Source: Gracilibacillus caseinilyticus
Lineage (GTDB): Bacteria; Bacillota; Bacilli; Bacillales; Amphibacillaceae
Length of the DNA: 64,000 nt
Direction: 5' to 3'
Assembly: GCF_022919115.1 (NCBI RefSeq)
Contig: NZ_CP095072.1
Coordinates: 1-64,000 of the forward strand
The notes beneath the pieces are model-generated. The model searched no databases, had not been told where the DNA came from, and saw only the letters and a list, made by a program, of their open reading frames with translations. Positions 54,016-63,243 of this stretch are shown piece after piece. A program made the position numbers and the translations under genes. How positions within the stretch are numbered: the stretch's first letter is position 1; each line of letters begins with the position of its first letter.

Positions 54016-55479
54016 TTGACAACTAGTGCTAAAACAGGAAATAATGCAAAAAAATGGTCGATTTTAACCATTATGATTTTAGGTTCGTTTTTTGCATTAT
54101 TTAATCAAACCACGATGACAGTCGCACTCCCACCACTAATGGAAGCATTTAACATAGACGCGTCAACTGGACAATGGCTGACTACAGGTTACATGCTGGT
54201 AAATGGCGTATTGATTCCGGTTACTGGATTCTTAATGAAACGCTTCTCGACAAGACAATTATACTTAGCTGCAATGATTATTTTCCTTATAGGTACTCTC
54301 GTATCTGCAATTGCACCAACTTTTGTCATATTACTTTCTGGTCGTCTGATTCAAGCCGCATCAACAGGAATTATGATGCCTTTGTTAATGAATGTCGTAT
54401 TGTCATTATTCCCACCAGAAAAACGGGGAACAGCAATGGGGACTGTTGGACTGGCAATCATCTTCGCACCTGCTATTGGTCCGACATTGGCCGGATATAT
54501 TTTAGATAATTTTTCTTGGCGTGTGTTATTTTTTGGAATGATTCCATTTGTTCTTATAATTATTATATGCGCATCAATCTTTTTGAAAAATGTATCAGAA
54601 ACAACAACTAGCAAAATGGATTTTGTCAGTCTCGTATTATCCACTATTGGTTTCGGCGGTATTTTATATGGATTCAGTGAAGCAGGTAATAATGGGTGGG
54701 GGCATTTGGAAGTTGTAATATCACTCATAATCGGTTTTATCACAATTGGCGTATTTACTTGGAGACAGCTTAAGTCAAATGATCCGTTTCTTGACTTACG
54801 GGTTTTCCGTTACAATATGTTTTCCTTAACAACCATTATTAACTGCACCGTAACATTTGTCATGTACGCAGATATGATTTTATTACCACTTTATTTACAA
54901 AATGCCCGAGGTTTTTCTGCGTTAGAATCAGGCTTATTAATGTTACCTGGTGCATTGTTGATGGGCTTGCTGAGTCCTGCTGTTGGTAGATTGTTTGATC
55001 GATTTGGAGTCAAATGGCTTGCAATTATCGGGTTAATTATTATTTTGCTTACAACCTATTCCTTTACTAATCTGACCGATTCGATCAGCTATACGGTACT
55101 GATTTTAATGTATGCTGGACGTAGATTAGGTATGGCGCTGTTCTTGATGCCATTACAAACAGCTGGTTTAAATCAATTGCCGAATAGTTTGCACGCACAC
55201 GGTACAGCGATATCGAACACCACCCGTCAAGTAGCCGGAGCCATCGGTACATCGTTAATTGTCACGATTATGACGAGCAGAACAAAAGACCACCTTCAAG
55301 AAATGATCACAAATGGCGCTGCCGGATCACAGGAACATTTAACAATGGAAGCGTCCATTCAAGGTATTAATGATGCCTACTTTACGATGTTATTTTTTGC
55401 ATTCATCAGCCTTGTCCTCTCGTTCTTTATTAAACGGGTAAAACAAGCATCTGAAAACAGCTTACAAACTTCTAATTAG
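54016..55479 (+). CDS. DHA2 family multidrug MFS transporter (EmrB/QacA), second copy
   Basis: 487 residues with 14 hydrophobic segments. TGQWLTTGYMLVNGVLIPVT, GPTLAGYILDNFSWRVLFFG and ALESGLLMLPGALLMGLLSP GRLFDRFG match the 29260-30795 paralogue step by step. Start TTG 54016 lies 7 bases after AAAGGATG. Exports hydrophobic compounds; the divergent TetR is its likely repressor. The motif GRRLGMALFLMPLQTAGLNQ corresponds to FRMFGMSMVMMPVMTNGLNQ in the paralogue, so they are related but clearly diverged. Confidence 0.9.
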   Translation: MTTSAKTGNNAKKWSILTIMILGSFFALFNQTTMTVALPPLMEAFNIDASTGQWLTTGYMLVNGVLIPVTGFLMKRFSTRQLYLAAMIIFLIGTLVSAIAPTFVILLSGRLIQAASTGIMMPLLMNVVLSLFPPEKRGTAMGTVGLAIIFAPAIGPTLAGYILDNFSWRVLFFGMIPFVLIIIICASIFLKNVSETTTSKMDFVSLVLSTIGFGGILYGFSEAGNNGWGHLEVVISLIIGFITIGVFTWRQLKSNDPFLDLRVFRYNMFSLTTIINCTVTFVMYADMILLPLYLQNARGFSALESGLLMLPGALLMGLLSPAVGRLFDRFGVKWLAIIGLIIILLTTYSFTNLTDSISYTVLILMYAGRRLGMALFLMPLQTAGLNQLPNSLHAHGTAISNTTRQVAGAIGTSLIVTIMTSRTKDHLQEMITNGAAGSQEHLTMEASIQGINDAYFTMLFFAFISLVLSFFIKRVKQASENSLQTSN

Positions 55480-55493
55480 CATAAATTAGTGGG

Positions 55494-55525
55494 AAAGACT
55501 TGGCCATTGGTCAAGTCTTTTTTTT
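55494..55525 (+). terminator. Intrinsic terminator after the DHA2 gene
   Basis: AAAGACTTG / CAAGTCTTT stem (extended by GCC-ATT-GG) and a run of T. Confidence 0.88.
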
Positions 55526-55665
55526 GCTATTGACACTCGAAAATCATCAAGTATCTTTATTTTGCTTTCGATAGGAATAAATGGAATTTTATGTTAAACT
55601 AATCTTTAGGGCTTAGTGCAGATAGATAGCGCTTTACTAGTAGTTTCACATGGTGAAAGCAACGA

Positions 55666-55815
55666 ATGAAAACTTGGTTTTGGATTTGTTTAATAGCTGT
55701 CCTGTCCTTTTTCACAGGTGAGCTCGTTTTACTTATCTTAAATGAAATTAGTACAATATTGAAGGATTTCTATGAAACAAGAATAAATAGATTAAAAAGT
55801 TGTATAACAAGATAA
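55666..55815 (+). CDS. Small single-pass membrane protein upstream of a SEDS gene
   Basis: 49 residues: a hydrophobic helix KTWFWICLIAVLSFFTGELV LLILNEIS followed by a basic tail (YETRINRLKSCITR). The ribosome site (GGTGAAAG, 10 bases from ATG 55666) is weak. It ends 36 bases before the SEDS gene in the same direction. I do not recognise a family; it may be a small partner of the SEDS protein or a chance frame. Confidence 0.5.
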   Translation: MKTWFWICLIAVLSFFTGELVLLILNEISTILKDFYETRINRLKSCITR

Positions 55816-55851
55816 CAAGCTTATTCAATTACATGATAAAGGAAGTTACTT

Positions 55852-57030
55852 ATGAGAAAAATGTATGTTAGGTACGACTTATTATATATTCTGCTACTAT
55901 TTACAGGCGTTAGTCTTTTTGCTATTTATAATGCTCAGCAATTAAATCAATATGAAGGTGAGAATTTTGTATTCAAACAAGCTGTATGGATTTTACTGGG
56001 AATTATAGCAATTGCTTGCCTACAATTATTAGAGACACAAACTATTTACTTACTAAGTACCGTTTCATATTATTTCGGCCTATCTTTACTAGTAGTTTTA
56101 CTTATTAGTCCTGAAACTATAGTACCCACTCTTAATGGAGCGAATAGCTGGTTCCAATTCAACGGAATTACTTTTCAGCCATCTGAACTAACCAAAATCA
56201 CAACCATACTATATTTATCTTATGCCATCTCTAAGCATAAGGAGAAGTTCCATACTTCAAGCTTAAAGTATGATTTACTTCTCTTTATAAAAATTTTATT
56301 AATTGGCCTTGCGCCTGTTGTCTTAATATTACTTCAGCCTGATTTTGGTACTGCTATGGTTCTTGCAGGCATAACGATTATTATGTTGTTCCTCTCAGGT
56401 ATCAATTGGAAAATAATTTTCGGAATTGCTACTGTAACAATTACAGTAGCAAGTATATTCATTTTTATGGCAATTAATCTACCTGATGTCATGCAAAACA
56501 CTTTTAAAATTGATAATTACCAAATTAATAGAATCGAAACATGGATCGGATTAGGAGATAATGATTCAGGTAATTCTTATCAAATTGATAAAGCCTTGGT
56601 TGCTATCGGTTCTGGTTACCTCCATGGGTATCAAGGTGAAACCTCATCAATTTATATACCAGAAGCTCATACAGATTTTATATTTTCAATCATTGGTCAC
56701 AACTTCGGCTTTATCGGAGCGGCAATTGTCATTTTCTTGTACTTCTTTTTAATCTATACATTAATACAGATTGGATTAAAATTATATAACATCAATTTAT
56801 TCGGTTCATATATTTGTTTTGGTTATATTACTTTAATCTTAATCCACACCATTCAAAACATAGGAATGAATGTAGGAATAATGCCTATTACCGGTATACC
56901 GTTACTATTAATCAGTTACGGCGGAAGCTCCACTTTAACTTCTTTGATCGGATATGGATTAATTTATAAAGCTGGATGCGAACTATTAAAAGAAGAAGAT
57001 TATATGTTCAAAGAGAGTGAAGTGCACTAA
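55852..57030 (+). CDS. FtsW/RodA/SpoVE (SEDS) family peptidoglycan glycosyltransferase
   Basis: 392 residues, about ten membrane helices. NGANSWFQFNGITFQPSELT, VLILLQPDFGTAMVLAGITI, the catalytic-Asp loop segment YIPEAHTDFIFSIIGHNFGF and GIPLLLISYGGSSTLTSLIG are SEDS signatures. SEDS proteins polymerise lipid II with a partner class B PBP. No PBP or cell-division gene is adjacent, so this is an accessory copy (B. subtilis has extra ones such as YlaO-like and SpoVE). AAAGGAAG lies before the ATG. Confidence 0.9.
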   Translation: MRKMYVRYDLLYILLLFTGVSLFAIYNAQQLNQYEGENFVFKQAVWILLGIIAIACLQLLETQTIYLLSTVSYYFGLSLLVVLLISPETIVPTLNGANSWFQFNGITFQPSELTKITTILYLSYAISKHKEKFHTSSLKYDLLLFIKILLIGLAPVVLILLQPDFGTAMVLAGITIIMLFLSGINWKIIFGIATVTITVASIFIFMAINLPDVMQNTFKIDNYQINRIETWIGLGDNDSGNSYQIDKALVAIGSGYLHGYQGETSSIYIPEAHTDFIFSIIGHNFGFIGAAIVIFLYFFLIYTLIQIGLKLYNINLFGSYICFGYITLILIHTIQNIGMNVGIMPITGIPLLLISYGGSSTLTSLIGYGLIYKAGCELLKEEDYMFKESEVH

Positions 57031-57210
57031 CTCTTATCTGGTAAAATTTATTTGTATTATGATGATTTTCGTTATTTTTATCACTGACTGTGCCGACACG
57101 AACTTCTCAATAATCCCACTCCTCCGCAATTTTGCTTTGAGTTTTATTTTAAGATCTTTAGAAAAACCGGATATTCTCCCGGTTCTAACTAATATATATA
57201 GAACTTCCTT

Positions 57211-57767
57211 TAATACGGATTATGTAAAGTAGCTTAGCGGTTATTTTGAATTGTTGTTATGTGGAAGGATATCGCTCCGGCCAACCACTTCGCGTCCTGA
57301 GGGCACGGCTGAAGCTAACTTTGTGAAGAATACCGCTTCACAAAGTGGATCTTCAGCACCTGCACCTCCCGCGGGAATCTACGTGGTTGACCTGCGCTAG
57401 GATAGGTACTCTACAACTTTTGTAAGAACTAGCATATTGAGCGCATCCACAAATAATAGCATTTGAATGAATAACATAAAGCCTAGAACCACTGCTTTTA
57501 GCTGTTCCATACGTTGTAGCACTTCCTTAAGCGTAGGAAATATGCGAAGACTCCGCATGAGTCAGCGCGCGAGCTGAAGATCCACTTTGTCTGTGCCTGT
57601 GTCTGCAAGTATCGCTTTGAAGTGAGCTAACTCGGCACAAGGCAGCAAAGAAGTTGTTCAAGTAGTAGCCCGTGCCCCACAGGACGCGCAGCATATTTCC
57701 GGAGCTATGCTTAGCACTCAAGACATATCAAAATCAACACTAAGATACTTTACATAATCCGTATTAT
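57211..57767. mobile_element. Dispersed repeat element, copy C (557 bp, perfect terminal inverted repeats)
   Basis: AATACGGATTATGTAAAGTA at 57212-57231 is repeated exactly, inverted, at 57747-57766. Inside, a left half (GCTCCGGCCAACCACTTCGC ... AAAGTGGATCTTCAGCACCT) and a right half (TGAAGATCCACTTTGTCTGT ... ACAGGACGCGCAGCATATTT) carry the same blocks in opposite orientation. No transposase; open frames inside are shared with copy B and look like by-products. Same orientation as copy A. Confidence 0.88.
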
Positions 57768-57822
57768 AAGAACTCATACTGCAATATTATTTTATGATTT
57801 GCCTTCATGACAGTCATAATAT

Positions 57823-57952
57823 AAAATACTTTCCTTACTTAACGAAAACATCATTTTAACCGAAACCATCGGTGATAGTACAGGAAGAAAATTAACAAGA
57901 GAAGAGTCAATCATTGTTAGAGAATTGTTCACTTCCAAGGACTTTTCATAAA
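57823..57952 (+). pseudogene. 3' gene fragment next to repeat copy C
   Basis: An open frame without start reads NENIILTETIGDSTGRKLTR EESIIVRELFTSKDFS and stops at about 57952, beginning shortly after the right end of the element. It looks like the tail of a gene whose 5' part was lost or displaced. Family not recognised. Confidence 0.4.
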
Positions 57953-57967
57953 TAAAGGAGTGGTTTC

Positions 57968-58317
57968 TTGAAAAACAAACAGCTTGTAAAATATTTCATA
58001 TACTCCATTGTTGTAGCTGGACTTTAATAGCACTAGGCTTTTACAGTCTGGTTCATTCTAATACCATTGAAAATACGAAAGTTGTCAAGGTTGATTGCGC
58101 AGGTCAAGATTATGTAACAGTTGCCAATAAGAAGATAAAATGTGACCACCATTACTACGTTTTTCTTAATGATATGAAGGTGTCAGTAAAAAATCAAAAT
58201 ACTTGGAACATCATTGATAAAAAACAAAAATATGATGTGACGTATGAATGGTATGGATTTGAGACACCTACCTTAACATCTATCAGACTAACAGGAGATA
58301 CTGCTAATTCTCACTAG
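57968..58317 (+). pseudogene. Small membrane-anchored or secreted protein, frameshifted after residue 19
   Basis: AAGGAG stands 7 bases before TTG 57968. It begins MKNKQLVKYFIYSIVVAGL and stops at 58025-58027. Adding one T to the TTT at 58023-58025 continues the hydrophobic segment (LIALGFYSLVHSNTIENTKV) and then a roughly 85-residue globular part with two Cys (VDCAGQDYVTVANKKIKCDH) to TAG 58315. Joined length is about 116 residues: one N-terminal helix and a small extracytoplasmic domain. No recognised family. Confidence 0.6.
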
Positions 58318-58330
58318 CATTTTAGAATAC

Positions 58331-58367
58331 AAAAAACGCTTGGATGTGAAATATCCAAGCGTTTTAC
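58331..58367. terminator. Bidirectional terminator
   Basis: Perfect 13-base stem AAAACGCTTGGAT / ATCCAAGCGTTTT with 7-base loop between convergent genes. Confidence 0.88.
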
Positions 58368-58383
58368 AAACATTACTTAATGA

Positions 58384-59643
58384 CTAAGCAGCATGTTGTT
58401 CTAAGCTGTTTTTTGTATAGTATTTTTCACTTCTCATAATCAATCCACCAACAATAACAAATGCCAGAATGATGAATGCCATTACAATATAACCACTTTG
58501 GAAGCCAATCGCACTGTACAATACACCCATTACGTACGAGAATATGGTAATACCGACTTGCTTAGCAAAGTTAAATCCTAACATGTAAACCGTTGCAGAC
58601 AATCGTACATCAAATACTCCAGTAATGTACTTCATAATAGAAACAAGCATTAAAGGCATTTCGATCGCTGCTAGTAAGCGCCAGATTGCAAGCATCCAAA
58701 TCTCGGTAAACAGTGCTGAACCAAGAACACGGACAAATAACACCGCCCCAGCTATAATTAGACCGTTTTTGGCTCCTATTTTATTAATGATAAAAGGTGT
58801 TGCAATCATGAAACCAGCTTCAAGAAATACTTGTACAGAAGCGATTCGACTGAATACTAATTCACCTTGAGATGCATCGTTGAAAAAGCTTGCAAAATAG
58901 TTCGGGAATTGCTGATCAAATACGTCAAACATCGTCGCAATACCGATCATCATAATACAGAATCCCCAGAAACTGCGATTTTTGAAAACATTCATAATAT
59001 TTTCTTTTGTAACAGGCGTTTCTTCTTCTTTCTCGTCTGTTTCTTCAGAATTATCTTCACCATAGCTATCTTTATCCACACGAAGCACAAATAAAAGGAT
59101 ACCTAACACAACGGCAGAAATAGAACATGCCCAGAAAATACTGTATGAATTTTGTACGAACATGATACCACCGATAAACGCTGCCGTACCACCAGCTAAT
59201 GACCCGAATAAGCGAACGTGGCCATATTCATAATTACTGGCGCGTGAGGAACGTTCGATATATGCTTCTACGACTCCTACACCGCCATTTAAACAAAGAC
59301 TTAAATAAGCACCGCCGACTACGGCACCAAAAATCGCATTGATTTCCAATAATGGAATAAACGCAAACTGCACAAATGGACCGATAAATAATAAACAAAG
59401 TACAACGAAACCGAATAACCATTTTCTCAAGCCCAGTTTATCTTGCACCACTCCGTATAACGGTTCCAAAACGAGGGCAGTAATTGCCATTGCAGAGAAT
59501 ACGAGACCAGAAACACTAGTATCAAGGTTCGCTGTTTTATTAAGCCAAAAAGGCAAAAAGGCGAAGATTAACGCCCAGATCATAAAGTAAAAGTAATACA
59601 TACCGCCAAAATTCCAAAACTTTAACTGCTTTAAGTTTTTCAT
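58384..59643 (-). CDS. Oligosaccharide:H+ symporter, MFS (LacY/RafB family)
   Basis: 419 residues with 12 helices. FWNFGGMYYFYFMIWALIFA, the loop LEPLYGVVQDKLGLRKWLF and GVVEAYIERSSRASNYEYGH (the conserved Glu-Arg region of helix 4-5) with RLFGSLAGGTAAFIGG are LacY/CscB/RafB features. A charged central loop (GEDNSEETDEKEEETPV) joins the halves. It probably imports arabino- or xylo-oligosaccharides since it follows the GH43 gene by 17 bases. AAAGGAG precedes the ATG. Confidence 0.88.
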   Translation of the reverse strand: MKNLKQLKFWNFGGMYYFYFMIWALIFAFLPFWLNKTANLDTSVSGLVFSAMAITALVLEPLYGVVQDKLGLRKWLFGFVVLCLLFIGPFVQFAFIPLLEINAIFGAVVGGAYLSLCLNGGVGVVEAYIERSSRASNYEYGHVRLFGSLAGGTAAFIGGIMFVQNSYSIFWACSISAVVLGILLFVLRVDKDSYGEDNSEETDEKEEETPVTKENIMNVFKNRSFWGFCIMMIGIATMFDVFDQQFPNYFASFFNDASQGELVFSRIASVQVFLEAGFMIATPFIINKIGAKNGLIIAGAVLFVRVLGSALFTEIWMLAIWRLLAAIEMPLMLVSIMKYITGVFDVRLSATVYMLGFNFAKQVGITIFSYVMGVLYSAIGFQSGYIVMAFIILAFVIVGGLIMRSEKYYTKNSLEQHAA

Positions 59644-59660
59644 AGGTGTCTACTCCTTTT

Positions 59661-60644
59661 TTATTTTAATACTTCTGGTGTTTTCGGTGTCCAGCGATCA
59701 TCTGGTAACGGCTCACCGAAGACTGGATATCCTTGCTCGTCCCATTCTATTTTTTGAGCACGAGCCTGACGATTCGGCTCATATAAAGGATCTCCTACTA
59801 ATTCCGTATAATTTCTTGCATGGTAGACTAGGATTGTTTCGCCATCCTCAGATTCTGTAAAACTATTATGTCCTGGTCCATACTGACCATTTGCTTCATT
59901 ACTTTGAAAAACAGGTTCCTCACTTTTTGTCCAAGCGTTTGGATCCAGCAAATCAGCGTCTGCATCAGCTGTAAGGATCCCCATACAGTAATCAACACCT
60001 GTCGCACTACCGGAATACGTCAAGAATACCTTTCCATTCTTAATTAAAACAGCAGGTCCTTCGTTTACCCAAAAACCTTGGATTTCCCATGAATATTCAG
60101 GTTTTGTCAACATAACTGGTTCCGTTTTCAAAGTCCACGGATTTTCCATCTTTGCAATATATAAATTAGAGTGACCCTGAATTGCTAAATCCTGTTGAGC
60201 CCAAACGTAGTACAATTCGTCCTTGTGATAGAAAATCGTTGCATCTAATGCGAACGTTGACATCCCCGTCTTTACTTCACCTTTTTCGATCCATTCACCT
60301 TCCATAGGATTATCTGAATCGTTTTCAAGAACGTACATACGATGGTTAAATGTATCGTCATCAATATTGGTATCAGGTGCAGCAGCGAAATAGATGTACC
60401 ACTTACCTTCTGCACGATGGATTTCCGGTGCCCAGATTAATTGACTTAATGGACCGCTTTCATGTTTCCACCAAACAGCTGTTTCTTCTGCATCGTGTAA
60501 TTCGTTTAACGTTTTTGCTCTTCTCAGTACGATTCGATCGTACAACGGATGTGAACCTGTAAAATAGTAATAGCCGTCTTCATGTTTGTAAACAAAAGGA
60601 TCAGCTCGTTGTAATACAATTGGATTTTTGATTTCTTCTGCCAT
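59661..60644 (-). CDS. GH43 family glycosidase (arabinofuranosidase/xylosidase type)
   Basis: 327 residues, five-bladed propeller, no signal peptide. Catalytic residues are visible: Asp15 (LQRADPFVYK, base), Asp134 (FALDATIFYH, pKa modulator) and Glu195 (FWVNEGPAVL, acid). WAPEIHRAEGKWYIYFAAAP is also typical. It removes arabinose or xylose units from imported oligosaccharides in the cytoplasm. ATG 60644 follows AAGAGGTG by 7 bases; upstream in-frame starts have none. First gene of a two-gene operon with the LacY-type carrier. Confidence 0.9.
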   Translation of the reverse strand: MAEEIKNPIVLQRADPFVYKHEDGYYYFTGSHPLYDRIVLRRAKTLNELHDAEETAVWWKHESGPLSQLIWAPEIHRAEGKWYIYFAAAPDTNIDDDTFNHRMYVLENDSDNPMEGEWIEKGEVKTGMSTFALDATIFYHKDELYYVWAQQDLAIQGHSNLYIAKMENPWTLKTEPVMLTKPEYSWEIQGFWVNEGPAVLIKNGKVFLTYSGSATGVDYCMGILTADADADLLDPNAWTKSEEPVFQSNEANGQYGPGHNSFTESEDGETILVYHARNYTELVGDPLYEPNRQARAQKIEWDEQGYPVFGEPLPDDRWTPKTPEVLK

Positions 60645-60700
60645 ATTTAAACACCTCTTGATCATCTTTAATTTGAAATAACTATTTATTATCCAAAAAC

Positions 60701-60714
60701 ATAAAACGTTTCCT
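60701..60714. promoter_or_regulatory. Weak cre-like site upstream of the GH43 operon
   Basis: Minus strand AGGAAACGTTTTAT has the AAACGTTT core of cre but mismatches at both ends; about 57 bases before the GH43 start. Confidence 0.35.
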
Positions 60715-60734
60715 TCCGTTAAGAAGAATATCAC

Positions 60735-61206
60735 TCATACGTATAAGTGTCAATAAAAATATCACGAAAGTTGTTTAATCACCTAAAATTTATTTACGCA
60801 TTAATCATTTAGTTATGTGAACTCCCAGATGAAACGCATACATTTTTTATCATATCACCTTTTTGTTATGATAATATTATCGAAAATCCATTTTTCCTTA
60901 TCAACAACTGACTTTCACTTAATACAAATATATACGTACAAGATTTCACTGACTACCCTTCTTTCATTCACTTGTTTAATGAGTGATGTTAATCGCTACG
61001 GCAAGATACTGCGCTTTATAGAGTGTTCTTACTAGGAAAAACAGGGCTTAAACACGCTCGACCCTAACTAACTTGAGTATATATAAAGTTACTTATAATA
61101 CAAGTTATGTATGCTTCCTTTTCGTATAAAGAAAGACTGATGACATATGAATAAAACAACTTGCAGGTACTGCTGTACACGAGTTCACTTGATGGGTAGT
61201 GTATAG
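60735..61206. other. Gene-free interval between the GH43 and PTS genes
   Basis: AT-rich; short frames in it (for example 60817-61035) lack ribosome sites and recognisable content. It presumably holds the GH43 operon promoter on the minus strand. Confidence 0.4.
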
Positions 61207-61255
61207 AAAAAAACGGACATAACCCGAATATTGCTTACATTCGTGTTATGTCCGG
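61207..61255 (-). terminator. Terminator of the PTS gene, GCCGGACATAAC variant
   Basis: CGGACATAAC / GTTATGTCCG outer arms with inner CGAAT / ATTCG, followed on the minus strand by a run of seven T. Related to the GCCGAACATA hairpins at 31874 and 37459. Confidence 0.85.
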
Positions 61256-61296
61256 CTTGTACGGAGACTAAAACGAGACTCTTGTCCTATATATTA

Positions 61297-63243
61297 TTAT
61301 TGAACCTCCTCCAGAAGTTTCATCGCTTCTTCTTCCGTTTGAACAGCTAATAATTGATTTCTAAAGTTTTCGTCCATTAATTTACGAGATAGCATTTGCA
61401 ATATCTTCAAGTGTGCATCTCCAGCGCTCTCTTCAGGGACAGCAATCATAAAGATCAGCTTAGCATCTGAACCATCCAGACTGCTCCAATCCACTCCATC
61501 GCGCTTAATACCAAAAGCTACTGCCGGACGTTTTACTGCTTTTGATTTTCCATGGGGAATAGCGATATTCATGCCAAGACCAGTAGAGCTTTGTGCTTCG
61601 CGGTCTAAAATGTCTTGTCGATAGACATCCTTGGATTCTAAGATCCCAGACGCTTGCATTTTGTCGATTAGTTCGTCAATGACCGCATCACGCGTCTCGC
61701 CTTCTAAACTTGTTTTGATCAAATTTGTATTTGTGATATCAACAAGCTTATTTATTTCTTGTTGTTCTTCATCTTGTTCAGTTGATTCTGCTGTCTTCTC
61801 TGGTTCTGTCTCTTCCTTAACCTCTGCTGGTCCGCCAGCTGGTACGGCTTCTGTTACATCTTTTTTCAAGAAATTAACCATCAGCACTGTTACGATTACA
61901 CCCGCAATAGCAGCAATAAAGAACATGAGCACATTTTCCACTGCACCTAGCACAGCTACAATAGGACCACCATGTGCAACTTTATTTCCAACACTGCCTA
62001 TCATCGCGATGACAGAACCTACTACAGAACCTGTAACGATACTCGGAATAACGCGGAGCGGATCCTGTGCTGCGAACGGAATTGCACCTTCCGTAATACC
62101 GAATAGCCCCATCGTAAATGACGCCTTTCCTGCTTCTCTTTCATTCGGCATATATTTATTTTTATTGATCATTGTTGCAAGTCCCATACCAATCGGCGGT
62201 ATACAGATCGAAACCGCAATTGGTCCCATAATTTCATAGTTACCTTCTGCAATCATCGCTGAACCGAATAAGAAAGCTACCTTGTTAAACGGTCCACCCA
62301 TATCAACTGCAATCATTGCACCAAGGATTACCGCCAACAGAATCGAACTTGCTCCTTGCATACCAGAAAGCATATTGGTTAAGCCTTCAAAAATTTGGGC
62401 AACAGGAGATCCAATTACAAAAATAAATAGAAGACCGACAATTACCGATGAAAAGATCGGAATAAAGATAATCGGCATGACAGGCTGTACGGCTTGTGGT
62501 ACTTTTATCTTCTTGATCGCTAAAGCCACATAACCTGCTAGGAAACCAGCAATAATACCGCCGATAAAACCAGCGCCCGCTTCACTTCCATAAAAGCTTC
62601 CATTTGCAGCAATATAACCACCGATCATACCAGGTACTAATCCTGGACGATCTGCAATACTTACGGCAATAAAACCTGCCAAAATTGGCACCATAAACAT
62701 AAATGATGTATTACCCAGTTTCTCAATCTGCTTCCAGATCGATTCTTCCGGTACTACAATACCGCTTGCCGTCTGCTCACCACCAAGGGTTAGCGCAAGT
62801 GCAATTAATAAACCACCAACCACGATAAACGGTACCATGTAAGATACACCATTCATCAAGTGCTTATAAATCGGATTTTCTTTCTTTTTACGATTCTGCT
62901 TAATTTCTTCCGAAGACTTCAATTCAGGTCGATAAACAGAAACATCGCCGTCCTGAATTCGCTTAATCAATTCTTTCGGTTTACGAATGCCGTCTTGTAC
63001 ACCGGTCACGATTAATTTTTTCCCGGCAAAACGGTCTTTTGAAACTTCTTTATCTGAAGCAATAATGATACCATCTGCTTCCTCTATATCCTGATCGGTT
63101 AACGCATTTTCGACACCGATCGAACCTTGCGTCTCGACTTTGATATCGATGCCCATTTCTTCGCCTGCTTTTTGTAAATTTTCTGCAGCCATATAAGTGT
63201 GTGCAATACCGACAGGACATGCTGTTACTGCTAATACTTTCAT
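61297..63243 (-). CDS. PTS fructose/mannose-class EIIBCA permease (ManP-like)
   Basis: 648 residues in the order IIB-IIC-IIA. The IIB phosphocysteine is Cys9 in VTACPVGIAHTYMAAENL; IIC (about residues 125-470) has the FruA-like GVSYMVPFIVVGGLLIALAL and GGPFNKVAFLFGSAMIAEGN; an acidic linker (KEETEPEKTAESTEQDEEQQ) leads to IIA with the phosphohistidine His564 in MNIAIPHGKSKAV. The B-C-A order and length equal B. subtilis ManP (mannose), whereas FruA there is A-B-C. It takes up and phosphorylates a hexose. GGAGG precedes the ATG; no kinase, isomerase or regulator gene is adjacent. Confidence 0.9.
   Translation of the reverse strand: MKVLAVTACPVGIAHTYMAAENLQKAGEEMGIDIKVETQGSIGVENALTDQDIEEADGIIIASDKEVSKDRFAGKKLIVTGVQDGIRKPKELIKRIQDGDVSVYRPELKSSEEIKQNRKKKENPIYKHLMNGVSYMVPFIVVGGLLIALALTLGGEQTASGIVVPEESIWKQIEKLGNTSFMFMVPILAGFIAVSIADRPGLVPGMIGGYIAANGSFYGSEAGAGFIGGIIAGFLAGYVALAIKKIKVPQAVQPVMPIIFIPIFSSVIVGLLFIFVIGSPVAQIFEGLTNMLSGMQGASSILLAVILGAMIAVDMGGPFNKVAFLFGSAMIAEGNYEIMGPIAVSICIPPIGMGLATMINKNKYMPNEREAGKASFTMGLFGITEGAIPFAAQDPLRVIPSIVTGSVVGSVIAMIGSVGNKVAHGGPIVAVLGAVENVLMFFIAAIAGVIVTVLMVNFLKKDVTEAVPAGGPAEVKEETEPEKTAESTEQDEEQQEINKLVDITNTNLIKTSLEGETRDAVIDELIDKMQASGILESKDVYRQDILDREAQSSTGLGMNIAIPHGKSKAVKRPAVAFGIKRDGVDWSSLDGSDAKLIFMIAVPEESAGDAHLKILQMLSRKLMDENFRNQLLAVQTEEEAMKLLEEVQ

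Noticed and set aside
57017..57232. 71-codon frame overlapping the SEDS gene end
   Set aside because: Could start with a lipoprotein-like leader but overlaps the SEDS gene, has no ribosome site and runs into the element end; kept only as a possible scrap in the findings.
60817..61035. 72-codon plus-strand frame
   Set aside because: No ribosome site, AT-rich composition, no motif.
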